Assembly (NCBI GenBank): GCA_012656075.1
Contig: JAAKBF010000174.1
Span: forward strand, 1-64,000
Length of the DNA stretch: 64,000 nt
Reading direction: 5' to 3'
Origin: Phytophthora hibernalis
Lineage: Eukaryota; Oomycota; Peronosporomycetes; Peronosporales; Peronosporaceae
How positions within the stretch are numbered: position 1 is the stretch's first letter; each line of letters starts with the position of its first letter. Below are positions 1 to 12,324 of this stretch, piece by piece. The notes below the pieces were generated by a model, which was given only the letters and a program-made list of their open reading frames with translations, searched no databases and had not been told where the DNA came from. Made by a program: the position numbers and the translations under genes.

Positions 1-1065
1 ATTGCAGGGTAAGAACCCGTATGGTACGATTTTAGTAAAACTCTCGGTCCACTATGACGAGGCAGGCATCGCGAAGATGCTGGCTACGGCATAAGCAGAA
101 CAGTGAAACGTCGCAGGTTGCTCGGAAGTTGGAGGAGGTGCTGCTAAAACAATGGATGGGAGATAGAAAATCATCCGACGACGTTTACAACCTTCTCAAG
201 CTGAACCTTGAAGGAGACAATATTTTGAAAGGACCGATGCTAACTACCTGGATCTCCTACACGAAAAACCTGGATGAGGACCCGTACCAACTCCTACTGG
301 TTAAATTGATGAAGCGGTACGACGATGCAACTCTGACAAATATGTTTGTAACAGCGAGACGAGGTTATGGTATTGGTACCAGATTGGAGGAGACGCGGTT
401 GGTGAATTGGTTGAATGACGGAAAAACAGCAGATGATGTTTTCAAGCTTCTGCAATTGAACAAGGAGGGGATAAACTGTTTGAGAGCCCGGTGTGGAGCG
501 TTTGGGTCTCCTATTTGACCAAACTGGGCAAAGAGGACTCGGATGAATTGATGTTCACGGTGCTAAAAGACACTACGGTGATGAAGGTGTAGCGAAGTTG
601 GCTACTCTAGCCAACAAAAACAAGGGTATGGAGAACATTGGCACGAAATTGAAGGAAGAGCTGTGGCGAAGTCAAGGGAAAGGATGGAGACGATATTTAT
701 AAACTGTTGAAGCTGGACGCAGAAGGTAATAATTTCTTAACCAGTCCGGAACTTAGCACATGGATTTCGTACGTGACGAAGCTCAATAAAGCCGACAAGA
801 AATCGCCGGATGCAATCTGGCAACTTGAGAGGCGTTTTGGCGACTGGAGTTGGCCAGGATGATTGGCTTTGCAAAACTGAAAGGAACTATGGAGAAGGTT
901 GCCACTCAGTTGCAGAATCTACAGTTCAAGCAGTGGCTCAGTGCTGGTGTTACCCCCAAAGGCATCTCGGACAAAATGGTCAGATCTGAGTTCGATACCA
1001 GGAACACAAAAGTGGCGCTCGACTACTACGACTTTTGGAAGGCTAACGCAGCAAGGACTAGTTAG
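1..1065 (+). pseudogene. LWY-repeat RXLR effector, partial copy (5' end outside window)
   Basis: The reading enters at the window edge inside a repeated domain of about 90 residues. Each unit has a W-x-S-Y core, a Y/F-D/G-D turn and a final helix of the form DD-hydrophobic-x-x-LL-x-L. This is the WY/LWY fold of secreted oomycete effectors. About four units are present before a TAG stop at 1063-1065. The copy is broken: an A-to-T change near 92 gives TAA, and single-base indels near 569, 680 and 845 shift the frame relative to the inverted copy at 9096-11095, which is otherwise nearly identical. It also shares a frameshift near 470 with that copy, so the ancestor was already damaged, or both carry the same sequence error. 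Without its N-terminus the secretion signals cannot be judged here. Confidence 0.85.
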
Positions 1066-1633
1066 ATGTATTCCAAATGGGTCGCTTTGGTAGATCTGGG
1101 ATATGGTCATGAACAGTAGCGCATACTTTCTCCGCTAACGAAATAAATGCACATTTCCAAAACAAATTTCTCGAGCGCTCCGTCTCATTTTTGGCCCATG
1201 CAAAGGTCTCTTGTCTGGCGTACTTCCTGCGTGTTTTCAAATTTGGTGAGTACAGTAACAGCTTAGTTGACGCGAACACGTAAAACATTATTTGAGTACC
1301 GGTAATAGCTACAGCACCAAAGGAAACAGCAAGTGGCGCTCGTGACGTGCGTGTTCCGCCAGTTCTATGAAGACAAGCAGCCAAATCATGTGGAGTGGGA
1401 ATCTGATCGACTTGACGGGAGACGTTAGCTACATCACTTGTGTAAAGAGCAGCGTCGCACGGCACCTAGGTGGGGAGGCTCATCCACTAATGAATCTACA
1501 GGACGTACGGAGATGACCTACGGAAGGACGTCACCCGTGTTTCCCGTTGTCGAAATCATGGATGGATCGGATGGAGAGGTTGATCGGCGGATCCAGCTGC
1601 ACGTGATGCGATGCCAACGTTTTGAACATTAAA

Positions 1634-1885
1634 TGTTCTCTGAAATTTATTTCAGAGTGTATCAGTACCGCTCAAAAGCATACTTGCCAAAAATCACAAA
1701 AAATCAACAACACGCACTAGCTCAACCAACAGCTCATCTCCAAATCTAATAAATAAGCCCTCAAGAACTGACAAAATTACATGTCAATTTTTGCTTTTGG
1801 TCTGATTCCTCTCATAATGCAACTTCAACTTGCTAACTTTAGACCCCGAAATTGACATGAGCCAAACTCACTCCAATCACTAATA
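1634..1885 (+). repeat. dispersed 250-base repeat, copy 1
   Basis: This non-coding AT-rich block matches 27300-27540 in direct orientation with small indels. It opens with a perfect 20-base palindrome (CTCTGAAATTTATTTCAGAG, 1638-1657). No protein is visible. It may be a solo LTR or a MITE-like family; the ends are approximate because I aligned by eye. Apart from this block and the hairpin at 2025, I see nothing gene-like between 1066 and 2456. Confidence 0.75.
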
Positions 1886-2024
1886 AATAGCGAGAACAAG
1901 TCAAAAAGCTGCGTGTTGCCCGTGGCGTGCTACATGTTGTTCAACATTCACGCAACATCTATGAAAGTTTCCTTGCAATTATAACAAAAGTAGCCGGCTC
2001 CATCGACCGCACTACAATATAGCC

Positions 2025-2071
2025 GCTACAAAATAGCAAAGTGAATAATATACACTTTGCTGTTTTGTAGC
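2025..2071. other. 19-base stem inverted repeat with 9-base loop
   Basis: GCTACAAAATAGCAAAGTG is followed by a 9-base AT loop and its reverse complement with one mismatch. CTAG follows at 2074. Such a hairpin followed by CTRR is the form of a Helitron 3' end, but it lies upstream of the Helitron-type helicase and the base after CTAG is C rather than the usual T, so that reading is weak. Confidence 0.5.
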
Positions 2072-2456
2072 AGCTAGCTCATACCCAGTACGTATCTCAA
2101 AGGCAACATGACTGGGACTCTGTGGAGCACATCCACATCGCGACGTCTACATTTGTCACCTGGTGTCATTTTGATTGTTTTTACCTTATGACGTATTGAG
2201 TTTCCTTTTGCCATTGTGAAGTTTAAAAGGTGTACTTCAAGCCGGGTGGGTGGTTCTGTTGTCCAGCAGAATTATACATTTACACGCAAACTAGGAAGCT
2301 ACATGCAGTCAACTAGCAGCCCCCGCCGCGGATATGTATCAACCTGAGTATCTTCCACGATGAAACCTTAATACAATTTACCGCTCCTCATGTTCGTCTC
2401 CCTACGCTGGACCACCACGATTTTAAAACTCATTCTTCTAAAAAGAATTACAACAT

Positions 2457-3129
2457 TTGGCATGGAAGCTAGTACCGGTAGCTACAGTAGCAACAGCAGT
2501 GATTGACTGTGGGCGTAAGGGGGTAGGATTGATTGCGTTGAAAGGCATCAAAGCTGGGCAATTCGTCGGCGAGTACGTGGGTGAAGTATTGAGCAACAGG
2601 GAAGTGAAGTTGCGCAACCAGGTATGTGTTTGTATCTTTGGCTTGGTTGAAAACAGCGCTGAGCACGCGCGGTTTAGATCTACTGACGTGACAAGCATCA
2701 CTACATGCTTGAAGTGAGCGCAAATGCAGTGATCGACGCCACACGAATCGGCGGACGTATGCGATATGTGAATCATAGTTGTGAGCCGAACTGCCAACTC
2801 GAAAAGTGGAACGTACGTGGTCAAGAGCGATGCGGGCTGTTCGCGATTCGCCGAAGTGGAATCCGGCAATGAGCTCACGTTCGATTATCGGCTCGATAAT
2901 GTTGATTGCGAGGTGCGTAAGGCTCGCGATGACGTGGTTTGATTCTTGTGTGCATGTTGCGCTGACAATAATGACGTAGGATGCTGTAGAGTGTCTCGGT
3001 GGCTCTCCAAATTGCAGAGGTGTAATTGGAATGCGGAAGCGACGACTCGAATCGCAAGAGTGCGTGAAGTCGGCGACGAGAAAGAGAATGATACAACTCA
3101 CCATGGATCCGTTTCTGTTGAAGCAATAG
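2457..3129 (+). pseudogene. SET-domain (histone lysine methyltransferase-like) gene fragment with two introns
   Basis: Three exon pieces together form a SET domain. The first has a G-x-G-x-GL stretch and EYVGE. The second has the cofactor-binding NHSCEPNC motif, then ELTFDY. The third has a post-SET-like NCRG segment and a basic tail ending in TAG at 3127-3129. The introns are 2622-2677 (phase 0) and 2913-2979, both GT-AG. The copy is damaged: a TGA at 2684-2686 opens exon 2, a one-base shift near 2852 precedes ELTFDY, and a post-SET cysteine is glycine. The AWS region and the N-terminus of a normal SET protein are missing. Family members methylate histone lysines using S-adenosylmethionine; this copy probably does not. 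It ends only 165 bases before the Helitron-type reading frame, so gene capture is possible. Confidence 0.8.
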
Positions 3130-3293
3130 TTTGACGGACCGATGTTTTTGTGGATTGATTTTTCATTGGAATTGTCGTACCCGCTTGATTTTCGAACTTC
3201 ATTTTGTGGGACGTTGTGGAAACAGTAGCATCAACTCTGACACCCGCTGCTGACTCCTTTCATTATTTGATTGCTAGTGTCTCTGAGAGTAGA

Positions 3294-5654
3294 ATGGTTC
3301 TCGGAGTCGATGAGCGGCGCGAGCGCAATCGATTGGCGGTTCAGTGATTTAGATCACGGCAAACGGCGGCAGAACGTGAAGAGATACGTCGATGTGAACG
3401 CGAGCGAAGGTGTGGAAGAAGGCAGTAATTTGCGTCAGCGGTGCAGCCTATAATGCGTTCAACACCGGTTCGCGCCTTCGACCGTGCCTTTGGAAGCCAG
3501 TCGGTTGGTCGACATTCGACATGTGGAGCCCCTATGCGGCTGGGGCGATGGAGAGATTCCGAGACTGCGTGCAGTCGCGGCTACTGCTAAAGAGGATGCT
3601 TTGCAACGACTGCGGTTGGCGCTTGGAGCCTCAGGACTCGATGAAGTGACATGCGCGGTTTGTGATTGCCATAAGCTCCGAACGATGTGTGGAACAGTCT
3701 CGATTTCAGATGGTCATCGCATGCAACAAATGCGCGAGTTGCTGTCGAGCGCTGGCGAGACGTTGCCAGCAGAACTCATCGAAGAATATGACTGCTTCGA
3801 TTGGAGTACAGCATTTGGTGGAATGCTTCTGTCTAAGAGCGGTGTGCGTTTCGACGGACGTCTCGACGTTTGCAAAAGTGTAACTCGAGTTTGATGAAGC
3901 AATCGATCCCCAAGTTTGCAATCAAGAATGGCTTTGGCGTGGGTATGTTGCCAAGTTGTTTTGCTGACATTACTATGCCCGAGCGACTGATGACGCAAAT
4001 GGTGTGTTGTCGCCGTCACACGAGTGATGCGGGGTGAAGCCCATCATTCGATTCGTTCTCATTGCCTAGCATTTGATTGTACGCCTGGGCCTGCCGCGAC
4101 GATATTGCCAATTCCTGTTGACAGCACAACTTCGTATCGAGTGGTGCTGGCAGGCCCGTTCACGACTGAACAGCAAGCGCGTGTCCGCCAGATGCATCGT
4201 GTTCGGCGTGAAGTTGTAGAAGGCTTGCTCGGATTTTATCAACGCCACAATCCTTTTACGACAGTGTCGATGTCGACTGTTCAGAAGTTCCCGTCGAGGC
4301 GGTGCTGGAGCATTTGATATCTATGTCCATTTTCTGGTTTGGCTGGTTGATGCACCTCCAAATAGCGAGGCGTTCGATCGTGCCGTAGCTGCCCATGGAG
4401 ACGCATACTATCGCGACATCGAGGCGTTTGCAGACAGCATAGTATCGACATCAATGCCTTTGAGTGTGGCGGACTCGACGTGTATTTTCTGTGGCCACTT
4501 GTATGCGGACCTGCAGGAACTGCCTATTCCACCTGAGGCCTATGAAGACCCTAGTAAGCATCGCGGCTGTAAGCCGCTGCTTGTCCGATGTTCCGATTGT
4601 AGTAAGGAGATGAGTTCTCAACACGTATTGCGTCGTGTCTTGTTGGAGAATCGACCGTCGTCGTGGCCGTCTCAAATGCGAGAGCACATTGTGAATGAGC
4701 TGAAAACCGCGATACGTTTGGAAACGCCTTGCCGAGGGAGTACCTCTGCCGCGATGGCCGCAGTCTGTCATCGCGACATGATGCTGTCCATCGCAGAGCC
4801 AGATCAAGACACGAGTGGTGACTACCTTCGAATGTTGAATCGCGCACCAAATCGACTCGAGCGGCGTCAAGACGATGCATTCCGCGATGATGTAATAGCC
4901 CGAGCTGTAGTGATGCAGCCTCCGTCGGTCGAAGACCAGCGGTGGTCGTCCCGTGCCGTTGCTTTCGCGATTTCCATGCTGGTCTTCATGTTAAATTCGC
5001 ACTGGTAGTCGCGTGCCGGAAGCTGCTTCAAAAAATCGGGGCACAACAGCCGGCCGATGCCGATACGGGTACCCGCGAGCCCGCGTCGCGCACACGACCT
5101 TCTCAAAGGACAGTGTTCAGCTAGCGCGAATAGCACCATTCGAGTTCGTCAACGGTTTCAACCCAGAGATGATGCTGGCATTCAAGTCGAACCACGACAT
5201 TCAGGTCATGATCGGCGGACTGCAGGTACTGCTCCGGATCTACTATGCGGCGAAATACGTGACCAAGATGCAGGAGCAAATCGACTCAATCACTGCCGTT
5301 GCTTTGGCAGCTTTCAAGCGACGCCAACTGCGAGAGTTACACGACTCGAGTCCTGACGCGGCGCGTTCTGCCATCGGGCGCAGACGTGTTGCATCCCTGT
5401 TATTTGCACTCACAAATCGGCGTGAGATCGCCGGCCCGCTCGCTTCCTTCTACATACTTCGTGGGTCGTGCGCATACATGAGTGCGTCGTGTGCTATCCT
5501 TCCTCTCCGAAACGTTCTCGATGAATTGATTGACGAAGCTGCACATTCGTGTAACCTTGTCGAGGTGCAGGAGAACGACTCCGACGTCAGCTTTCGGGCA
5601 GCGTCATTTCTCGACGACTACTTGTTTCGAACGTCGACGCTTGAGCAGATCTGA
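3294..5654 (+). pseudogene. Helitron-type protein, N-terminal and central domains
   Basis: The start at 3294 opens a very Arg/Glu-rich segment, as is usual at the N-terminus of Helitron proteins. A CAVCDCHKL Cys cluster (about 3650) follows, then an IPKFAIKNG-like DUF6570 block (3894-4020), a further conserved block (4070-4310), a two-CxxC segment (4490-4620), and a Helitron helicase-like domain near 5060-5450 (FNPEM, YAAKYVTKMQEQIDS, ALAAFKRR, a later GPLASFYILRGSC). The frame changes at least five times and there are in-frame stops, so no protein is made in one piece. I could not identify a convincing HUH Rep nuclease with both catalytic tyrosines. The PIF1-like part continues at 5863. Assignment rests on recalled family resemblance. 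Confidence 0.8.
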
Positions 5655-5862
5655 CTGTACCAGTTTGTGATGAATGATTTCTGACGAAAGCGAATCCAGT
5701 CGTTGGCACCGGCGGCATTGTTTTTGCCGGAGCATCCATTGTTTAGCACGCATTGCGTTGGTACACATACGACCGAAGTCGTACCAATCGTGACTGGCAG
5801 GCGCATGCCCTATTTGGATTCAGAATCGCCTCGAGATATCATCATCAAGCGTAGTCTGTGCG

Positions 5863-8170
5863 TTGGTGCTATTCAAGGCGTTCCGAGCTGCGACGGATCT
5901 TGTGGCCGATCCATCAAATGGTGAAGTGTGGGTTCAGGCATACTATCGATGGGTGCCCACGCGGACGAGCTTTACCCGTGAAATAATGGCCAATATGGAC
6001 GACTATTACATGGCGGCAAATCAAGCGAAGGAGCGTGGAGAAGAGGCTGTCGCCGAGGTGAGTGTTGCAGAGCTCGATTGCAATGCAAACAACGAAGGCA
6101 TAACGGGGACGCGCGCCGATGTCGCCGCATCACTCGATAGCATCGCCATGGACGAAGCTGTGCACACGGGCGCTGATAGAAATGATGACTTCTTCAATCT
6201 CTCCAGTGATGATAACGACGGCGCTGTTACCAACGATGACAGCTATGCTGACGCAACGTCGCTCGACAATGAACCGAGTTTGCCCGTGTTCCCGAATTCA
6301 AGGTTTGAGTCCGCCGTCTCAAGCTGCGCGTATCAAACATTGTTGGGCGGTGCCGCTCAAAGCACAGTTGGCACTATGGTCGATATGCGCAACCGCTGCC
6401 AGACGCTCGATTTCACGATCGCTGAGCTGCAGAAATTTGCTAGTGACGCGGAGCGGCTCCAGTCACACCAGTCCTGCGATGAGCGGTCCACTGAAGTCAT
6501 TGAGTTAATTGCGAGCGCTCTGGAGTCTAACTGTGTGTGGTCGCCCCCACAAGCAACTCCCGACAATCGACCACTGCAGCCGTATGCGTCAATTATCCAA
6601 GTCTCAACGGCCTTCACGCTAAATCAACGCCAGCACCAAGCCTTCACCATTATCACAACTTCACTCCTCCGACGCTTCTTGCATCAAGAGCTGGGCGACG
6701 GCGGTGGTTACCGCACAGACAATTTCGAAGCGCGCTTCCGAGACGATCAGCTTCTCATGTACCTTGGCGGTCCCGGTGGCACCGGCAAGAGCCGCGTGAT
6801 TGATGCCGTCAATGCATTTGCTCTAGCTGGGATCGCGATGAATCGATCGTCAAGACGGCGCTCACAGGTAAGGCAGCGACGTTGATTGGTGGACGCACTC
6901 TCGCAAGATTTTTACTGCGCGTGAAGCATGCAATCAAGAAGGAAGTGTTCGCTCCACTGGACCTCCTTGTTATAGATGAGGTGTCCATGATGAGAAAGGC
7001 CGAATGGCTGAAGATCGATAAGATGATGCGCCGATATAAGCAGATTCTTGGGGTCCCGTTCGGCGGCGTGCATATGGTGCTGGTCGGTGACTTCCTCCAA
7101 ATGCCGCCAGTAAACGCCGACCCGATCTACATTGATCCGGTCGAGAAGTCGAGGCCGAGCACCACCGACATCGAAGGGTTCGAGCTCTGGAGAAATTTCA
7201 CCACTGTGTCGATTCTCGAAGAGTGGGTGCGCTTCCGGAATGACCCAGCGTGGGGTGATGGCTGTCGTAACGCTCGCCTTGGGCAGTGGACACCAGAGCT
7301 CATCGATCTGATCAACAGTCGAGTCCTTCACCATGGATCGCAACTGGCGCTGCAGAACGACATCGGAGACGCCGCCGTGTTCGTCACCCCGGAAAACGTG
7401 ACCCGTCTGGCAATCAACACCGCGTTCGTGGCTGAGACCGCGGCCATGCTGCCAAGCGGCATCTTCCCTATCCGCGTCGTCGCAAACTTCAAGGGTGCGT
7501 TAAATGGCCTGAGTCAAATTGACCTCCGCTACATCATGAGTCTGCCCGACAACCGCTTCGGTAGGATGACTCCCTACCTTGGCCTCATCGACGGCATGCC
7601 CATTCAGGTCACGCAGAATGTCGCCACAGCTAAAGGCGTCGCGAACGACACGCTTGGCACCTTGGAGTTCGTGCATTTCCCTGATGACACTCGATTCCGG
7701 CTTGTTCGTGACGGCGCGTCGAGCACGGTCGTGCAGCTGCCCAACCGACCGCCGGACTACGCCGTTCTCCGCCTGCAACGGCCACACGCGACTGCGATCC
7801 GGCCTGATCTCGATCCAGAGCTCTTCCCGGTTTTCTTTGCGACTGAACCATATGTGAAGTGAAGACGACGATATCGCTCCCTAAGGCTCTTAATGGACAA
7901 CCACGCTCAGACACCGTCAAGCCGCAGCAACTTCCATTCGTCTGCGCGGTCGGATCGACCGTGTAAAAGGTCCAGAGCGATACACTTCAGTCGATGGTCG
8001 TTATGGACTGGAAAACGTCGCACCGCATCGTGAACAAACCACAACAAACATACTTGCTCGTTTCTCGAGTGACATCCAGGGATGCGTTTGTTGCATTGAA
8101 CCCCTTAATGGCTGAACTCGCGGCGTGGTCCAAGCCACCTTTGCACGCACTCAATGAGGAAAACGGCTCA
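5863..8170 (+). pseudogene. PIF1-like helicase domain of the Helitron protein
   Basis: This is the C-terminal helicase half of the preceding protein. An acidic linker (about 6050-6300) leads to the ATPase core: a Walker A GGPGGTGKSR near 6765-6795, Walker B VIDEVSMM near 6968-6990, and LVGDFLQMPPV near 7078-7110. A second RecA-like part runs to 7862. The conserved C-terminal motif (LPFVCAVGSTV...KVQ, then TYLLVSRV) continues in another frame at about 7855-8130, interrupted by a TAA where a tyrosine codon would be expected. There is one frame change near 6840 and one near 7860. In autonomous Helitrons this enzyme unwinds DNA during rolling-circle transposition. The helicase core from 6882 to 7862 is the longest undamaged stretch of the element. 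Confidence 0.87.
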
Positions 8171-9095
8171 ACTACCTTAGCAACATCACCTTGGCGATCT
8201 TCCCGACACCAGCGACCGCCGATGTCGACCTTGCCGGCCAGCGAGCTCGCACGCTGTAGCTACGCTATCGGAAGGAGCTAATTCTTTAACAAAATATTGA
8301 CACTTCATAAAGAGTTATTCCTTCGTGTTTGCCGCCTGTGTCATCACACGAATGAGAACGAACCATAGAACGTTAGGCTGCACGACATCTTAATCATCGT
8401 GCCTACCTTGTAGTCCAACAGCTCGATGTGCGGGTCCACTCTAACGAGTTTACCTTCATGTGAGAGTCCACCGAGTGCATCGAAATGCCCTCGCCCGACA
8501 CCATCATGACGCCCTCGTCAGCCGCCACACTGCGTTGCATCAAATGAGCCCTATGCCACGACCTCCATTTTTGGCGGGTTGCATCCTTTTAGCCAATCCA
8601 AATGTACCAAGACGACCCCCAGTTTTGTCGATCGGCGAATGTCCCACGAAGATCCAACCCGAAATGTTGCTGCTGCTGCGCCTTTATTGTCTTTGAGTTG
8701 CCGAAATGTTGCAACAGGTGCGCTAACCATGTTTCCCAAACGTTGAGCGATTACCAACGCACTGGAGCAACATCGTTACCACAACGACAAACGACATTTC
8801 TCACTTCGAACTGCGAACTGTTCATTACCCTATCCCAGATGCACCACCGCGGTCTCACCGAAATCGCCTTCTAACTAACGCCCAACTACATCGATTACCG
8901 CCGGCCACCGTCGCGCGGAATGACTGGATTCCTGGCTACCGCGATCGTCGTCGCCGAGGTACCGCCGAAGTCTCTCCTTGGGGTGCCCGATACATTGTTC
9001 GGATCAGCGTTTCTGATATGGACATTTTGCCAAGCCTAGGAACTGGCTATTTCCTCCCGGCGAGCGTCCACCAAAGCGACCTACTTGAGAAACGT
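8171..9095. other. no recognisable gene
   Basis: I found no coding signal here. It lies between the helicase remnant and the 3' end of the inverted effector. The last 50 bases (9047-9095) resemble sequence just after the stop codon of the + strand effector copy, so the duplicated block extends a little past the coding region. Confidence 0.5.
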
Positions 9096-11095
9096 CTAAC
9101 CAGTACTTGCTGCGTTGGCCTTCCGAAAGGTGTGGTAGTCGAGCACCAATTTTGTGTTCCAGTTATCGAACCCAGTTCTGACGATTCTGTCCGAGATGCC
9201 TTTGGGGGTAACACCAGCACTGAGCCACTGCTTGAACTGTAGATTCTGCAACTGAGTGGCAACCTTCTCCATAGTTCCTTTCAGTTTTGCAAAGCCAATC
9301 ATCCTGGCCAACTCCAAGTCGCCAAAACGCCTCTCAAGTTGCCAGATTGCATCCGGCGATTTCTTGTCGGCTTTATTGAGCTTCGTCACGTACGAAATCC
9401 ATGTGCTAAGTTCCGGACTGGTTAAGAAATTATTACCTTCTGCGTCCAGCTTCAACAGTTTATAAATATCGTCTCCATCCTTTCCTTGACTTCGCCACAG
9501 CTCTTCCTTCAATTTCGTGCCAATGTTCTCCATACCCTTGTTTTTGTTGGCTAGAGTAGCCAACTTCGCTACACCTTCATCACCGTAGTGTCTTTTTAGC
9601 ACCGTGAACATCAATTCATCCGAGTCCTCTTTGCCCAGTTTGGTCAAATAGGAGACCCAAACGCTCCACACCGGGCTCTCAAACAGTTTATCCCCTCCTT
9701 GTTCAATTGCAGAAGCTTGAAAACATCATCTGCTGTTTTTCCGTCATTCAACCAATTCACCAACCGCGTCTCCTCCAATCTGGTACCAATACCATAACCT
9801 CGTCTCGCTGTTACAAACATATTTGTCAGAGTTGCATCGTCGTACCGCTTCATCAATTTAACCAGTAGGAGTTGGTACGGGTCCTCATCCAGGTTTTTCG
9901 TGTAGGAGATCCAGGTAGTTAGCATCGGTCCTTTCAAAATATTGTCTCCTTCAAGGTTCAGCTTGAGAAGGTTGTAAACGTCGTCGGATGATTTTCTATC
10001 TCCCATCCATTGTTTTAGCAGCACCTCCTCCAACTTCCGAGCAACCTGCGACGTTTCACCGTTCTGCTTTTGCCGTAGCCAGCATCTTCGCGATGCCTGC
10101 CTCGTCATAGTGGACCGAGAGTTTTACTAAAATCGTACCATACGGGTTCTTACCCTGCAATTCGACGTAAGAGATCCAAGTGTTCAACGTTGGGCTCTGC
10201 AGGAGATTTTCCCTTTGGTTGTTCAGTTTGAGTAACTTGAAAATGTCATGGACAGACTTATCTTCACTCGACCATTTTTTCAACTGCATCTGCTCCATTT
10301 TTTTGCCATGTCAACAGTGTCTGCACTATTCTTAGTCCCAGCAAGCATCTTCGCGAGCGATTCGTCGTCGTACTGTTTCTTAAGGGACGAAAATATAACC
10401 TCATCCGGGTTGTCTTTATTCAGCTTCGCCAAGTAAGACATCCAAGTGGCTGCCACCGGGCTTTCAAAAGCTTTTCTCCTTTGCCATTCAGCTTCAGAAG
10501 ATCGAAAATATCGTCTCCAGTTTTGCCAGCGTTCGCCCAATTCTGCAGCTGTCCATTTTCCAGCTGAGAAGCAACAGTTCTCGACCGATAGTTCTGCTTC
10601 GCCGTAACAAGTAGCTTCGCGAGAGCTTCATCGCCGAAATGACTTGCCAACGTGGAAGCCATCGACGCCTGAGCCAGTTCAGTGTTTTTCTTGAAGTTCT
10701 TGGTCACGGAGGTTACCCACTCCTCAAACTGCGCGCTTCGGAAGAGTTTCTCATCGGTTTGCTTAACCTGGAGTTTCTTGAACAGCTTGTTTGTAGTCGC
10801 TTGATTGTTCGACGTCAACTTGTTCTTTGCAGCTTGAGCGATCTTCTTCACAGCTTCAGAGATGGCTCTCTCCTCGGAATCGTCATCGTTTTTCGTTGTC
10901 GCCACGAAAGTCCTCAAGCTTCGATTGACTAGGAAGCCACGTAGTAGATTCCCTTCGAACGACCCACGTGTTCTTTTTGGCGAAGTTCGAGTCCATTGCC
11001 ACCACCGAGATAGCACCGACACACGCAAGCATAGCGAGAATGGTTAAGAGTATCGTGGAGCGACTACATGAACAAGGGGTGAGCTTGGCAATCAT
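9096..11095 (-). pseudogene. RXLR effector with about six LWY repeats, frameshifted
   Basis: The minus-strand reading starts at 11095. It has a hydrophobic signal peptide ending around VGAISVVA, then, after a one-base frame change, an RXLR motif RSLR (10912-10923) and DDDSEER (about 10867-10887). About six WY/LWY units of roughly 90 residues follow, each with W-x-S-Y cores, ending at TAG near 9096. Secreted proteins of this type move into plant cells and act on host proteins; multi-LWY effectors often recruit host enzymes. The frame breaks at about 10990, 10485, 10305, 10075 and 9690. At least two lie in homopolymers: a run of seven T at about 10298 and an AAAA tract near 10482. The last 575 bases are one clean frame, unlike the + strand copy. 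It may be a pseudogene or an intact gene with sequence errors. Confidence 0.88.
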
Positions 11096-11243
11096 GCTGG
11101 AAGCTGGCTCTGCGAATTTCGAAGAGAATTAAGAAATGATCAGATACACTGCCGGCAAACTTTGAACCTCGGTGAACTGTACTTGTACCGGTATATACCA
11201 ACTCTAATCGTAAGATGATTAAAACATTACACTGTATTACATG

Positions 11244-11590
11244 TACTAAGGCGCGCTTTGCACGCATGCTTCTCTCAGCGGCTGCCTGTTCAGTTGAGAG
11301 ACTCATGAGGAGAGATGATACCATCACCGATCAACGCAACAGGTACCATTTTTGAAGGGACTACCTGACTTTCCAGTCTTCCCAGTTCGTCATACTTAAG
11401 TCGTTGATCTGCATGTTTTCGAAAATGCAATGGCTGTGTCGTTATAGTTTTTACCGAATAGATCATGATCGCTTGGTGCGCTTCGGGGTGCTTTGCGGGC
11501 TGGCGCAGGTGGTGAGTGGGATTGTCGTTGCTGATGCGTGTGTGGTAGCATCTTCATCCAGTCCTGGGCATCGACCTCACCTTGAGGCAT
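11244..11590 (+). repeat. dispersed repeat, copy 1 (second copy at 44411-44700)
   Basis: A block beginning ACTAAGGCGCGCTTTGCACG matches 44411-44700 in direct orientation at high identity, with about 60 bases missing in the other copy. The minus strand holds a coding-like stretch (a DAQDWMKML segment followed by a Pro/Ser/Arg-rich run) that I do not recognise. Each copy lies close to a Helitron-type protein remnant (12325 and 44735), which suggests that it belongs to that element family. Confidence 0.8.
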
Positions 11591-12324
11591 CATGTGATAT
11601 AACTTCAGCTTGTAGATACAACGCCGCGTAATGATCCTGCCAGGTGCACACGGACAAATGTGGTCCGATGCGGGTCTCTTCCGAGGTTTCCAGAGCGTAA
11701 CTTGAAACGTAGCCATATTTAGTGAAGACCGATCAATATATGTGCAAGCGGGTCTTGGCTCCAGCAAAATCCCTCTGCATTATTTCATTGATCAAGATGA
11801 GACGCCAAAGACGCGGTGTTTCTTCGACTCGGTACACACAGATCCGAGCACCTATCTTGTCATCGGACTGTGGATTGTTTTGTTGGATATCTTCGCGAAC
11901 AGTGCTCACGTGGACGGAGTGGTTTTGCATCTTGCGCAGTTTGGGTGGCGAGCAACGCGTCCAGATCTGAAATCGGGTTTTCTTCGTTTGACATCGTGGC
12001 TTGGTTGCGAGGAAAATGTGGAATGAATAGCTTTCTCCGCTCTTCTGAGAGCGGATCGGACTATAAAACCAACAGCGTTAGAATATTCAGGTTGTCGAAA
12101 GAAAGAAAAAAGCGCCGAGCACTTTCGTTTTTGTTATGTTTCAGCGCTGCGCGCACAGATTACCAGATATGTATGCTTATTGAAGAAGTAAAGGAAGCGA
12201 GGGCGCACTTACTGTTATTCTTTCAAGAGCGAAAGCGCGTTGCTTGTCGCCCTGTCCTCTTGTTGAGAGGAATTCGGTTGAAGACAAATAAAAATACGTT
12301 GTCAAGAGCTGCTTCTTTCACCCG

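Noticed and set aside
1058..1465. Minus-strand frame of 135 codons after the first effector
   Set aside because: No motif or signal; it overlaps the effector 3' end in part.
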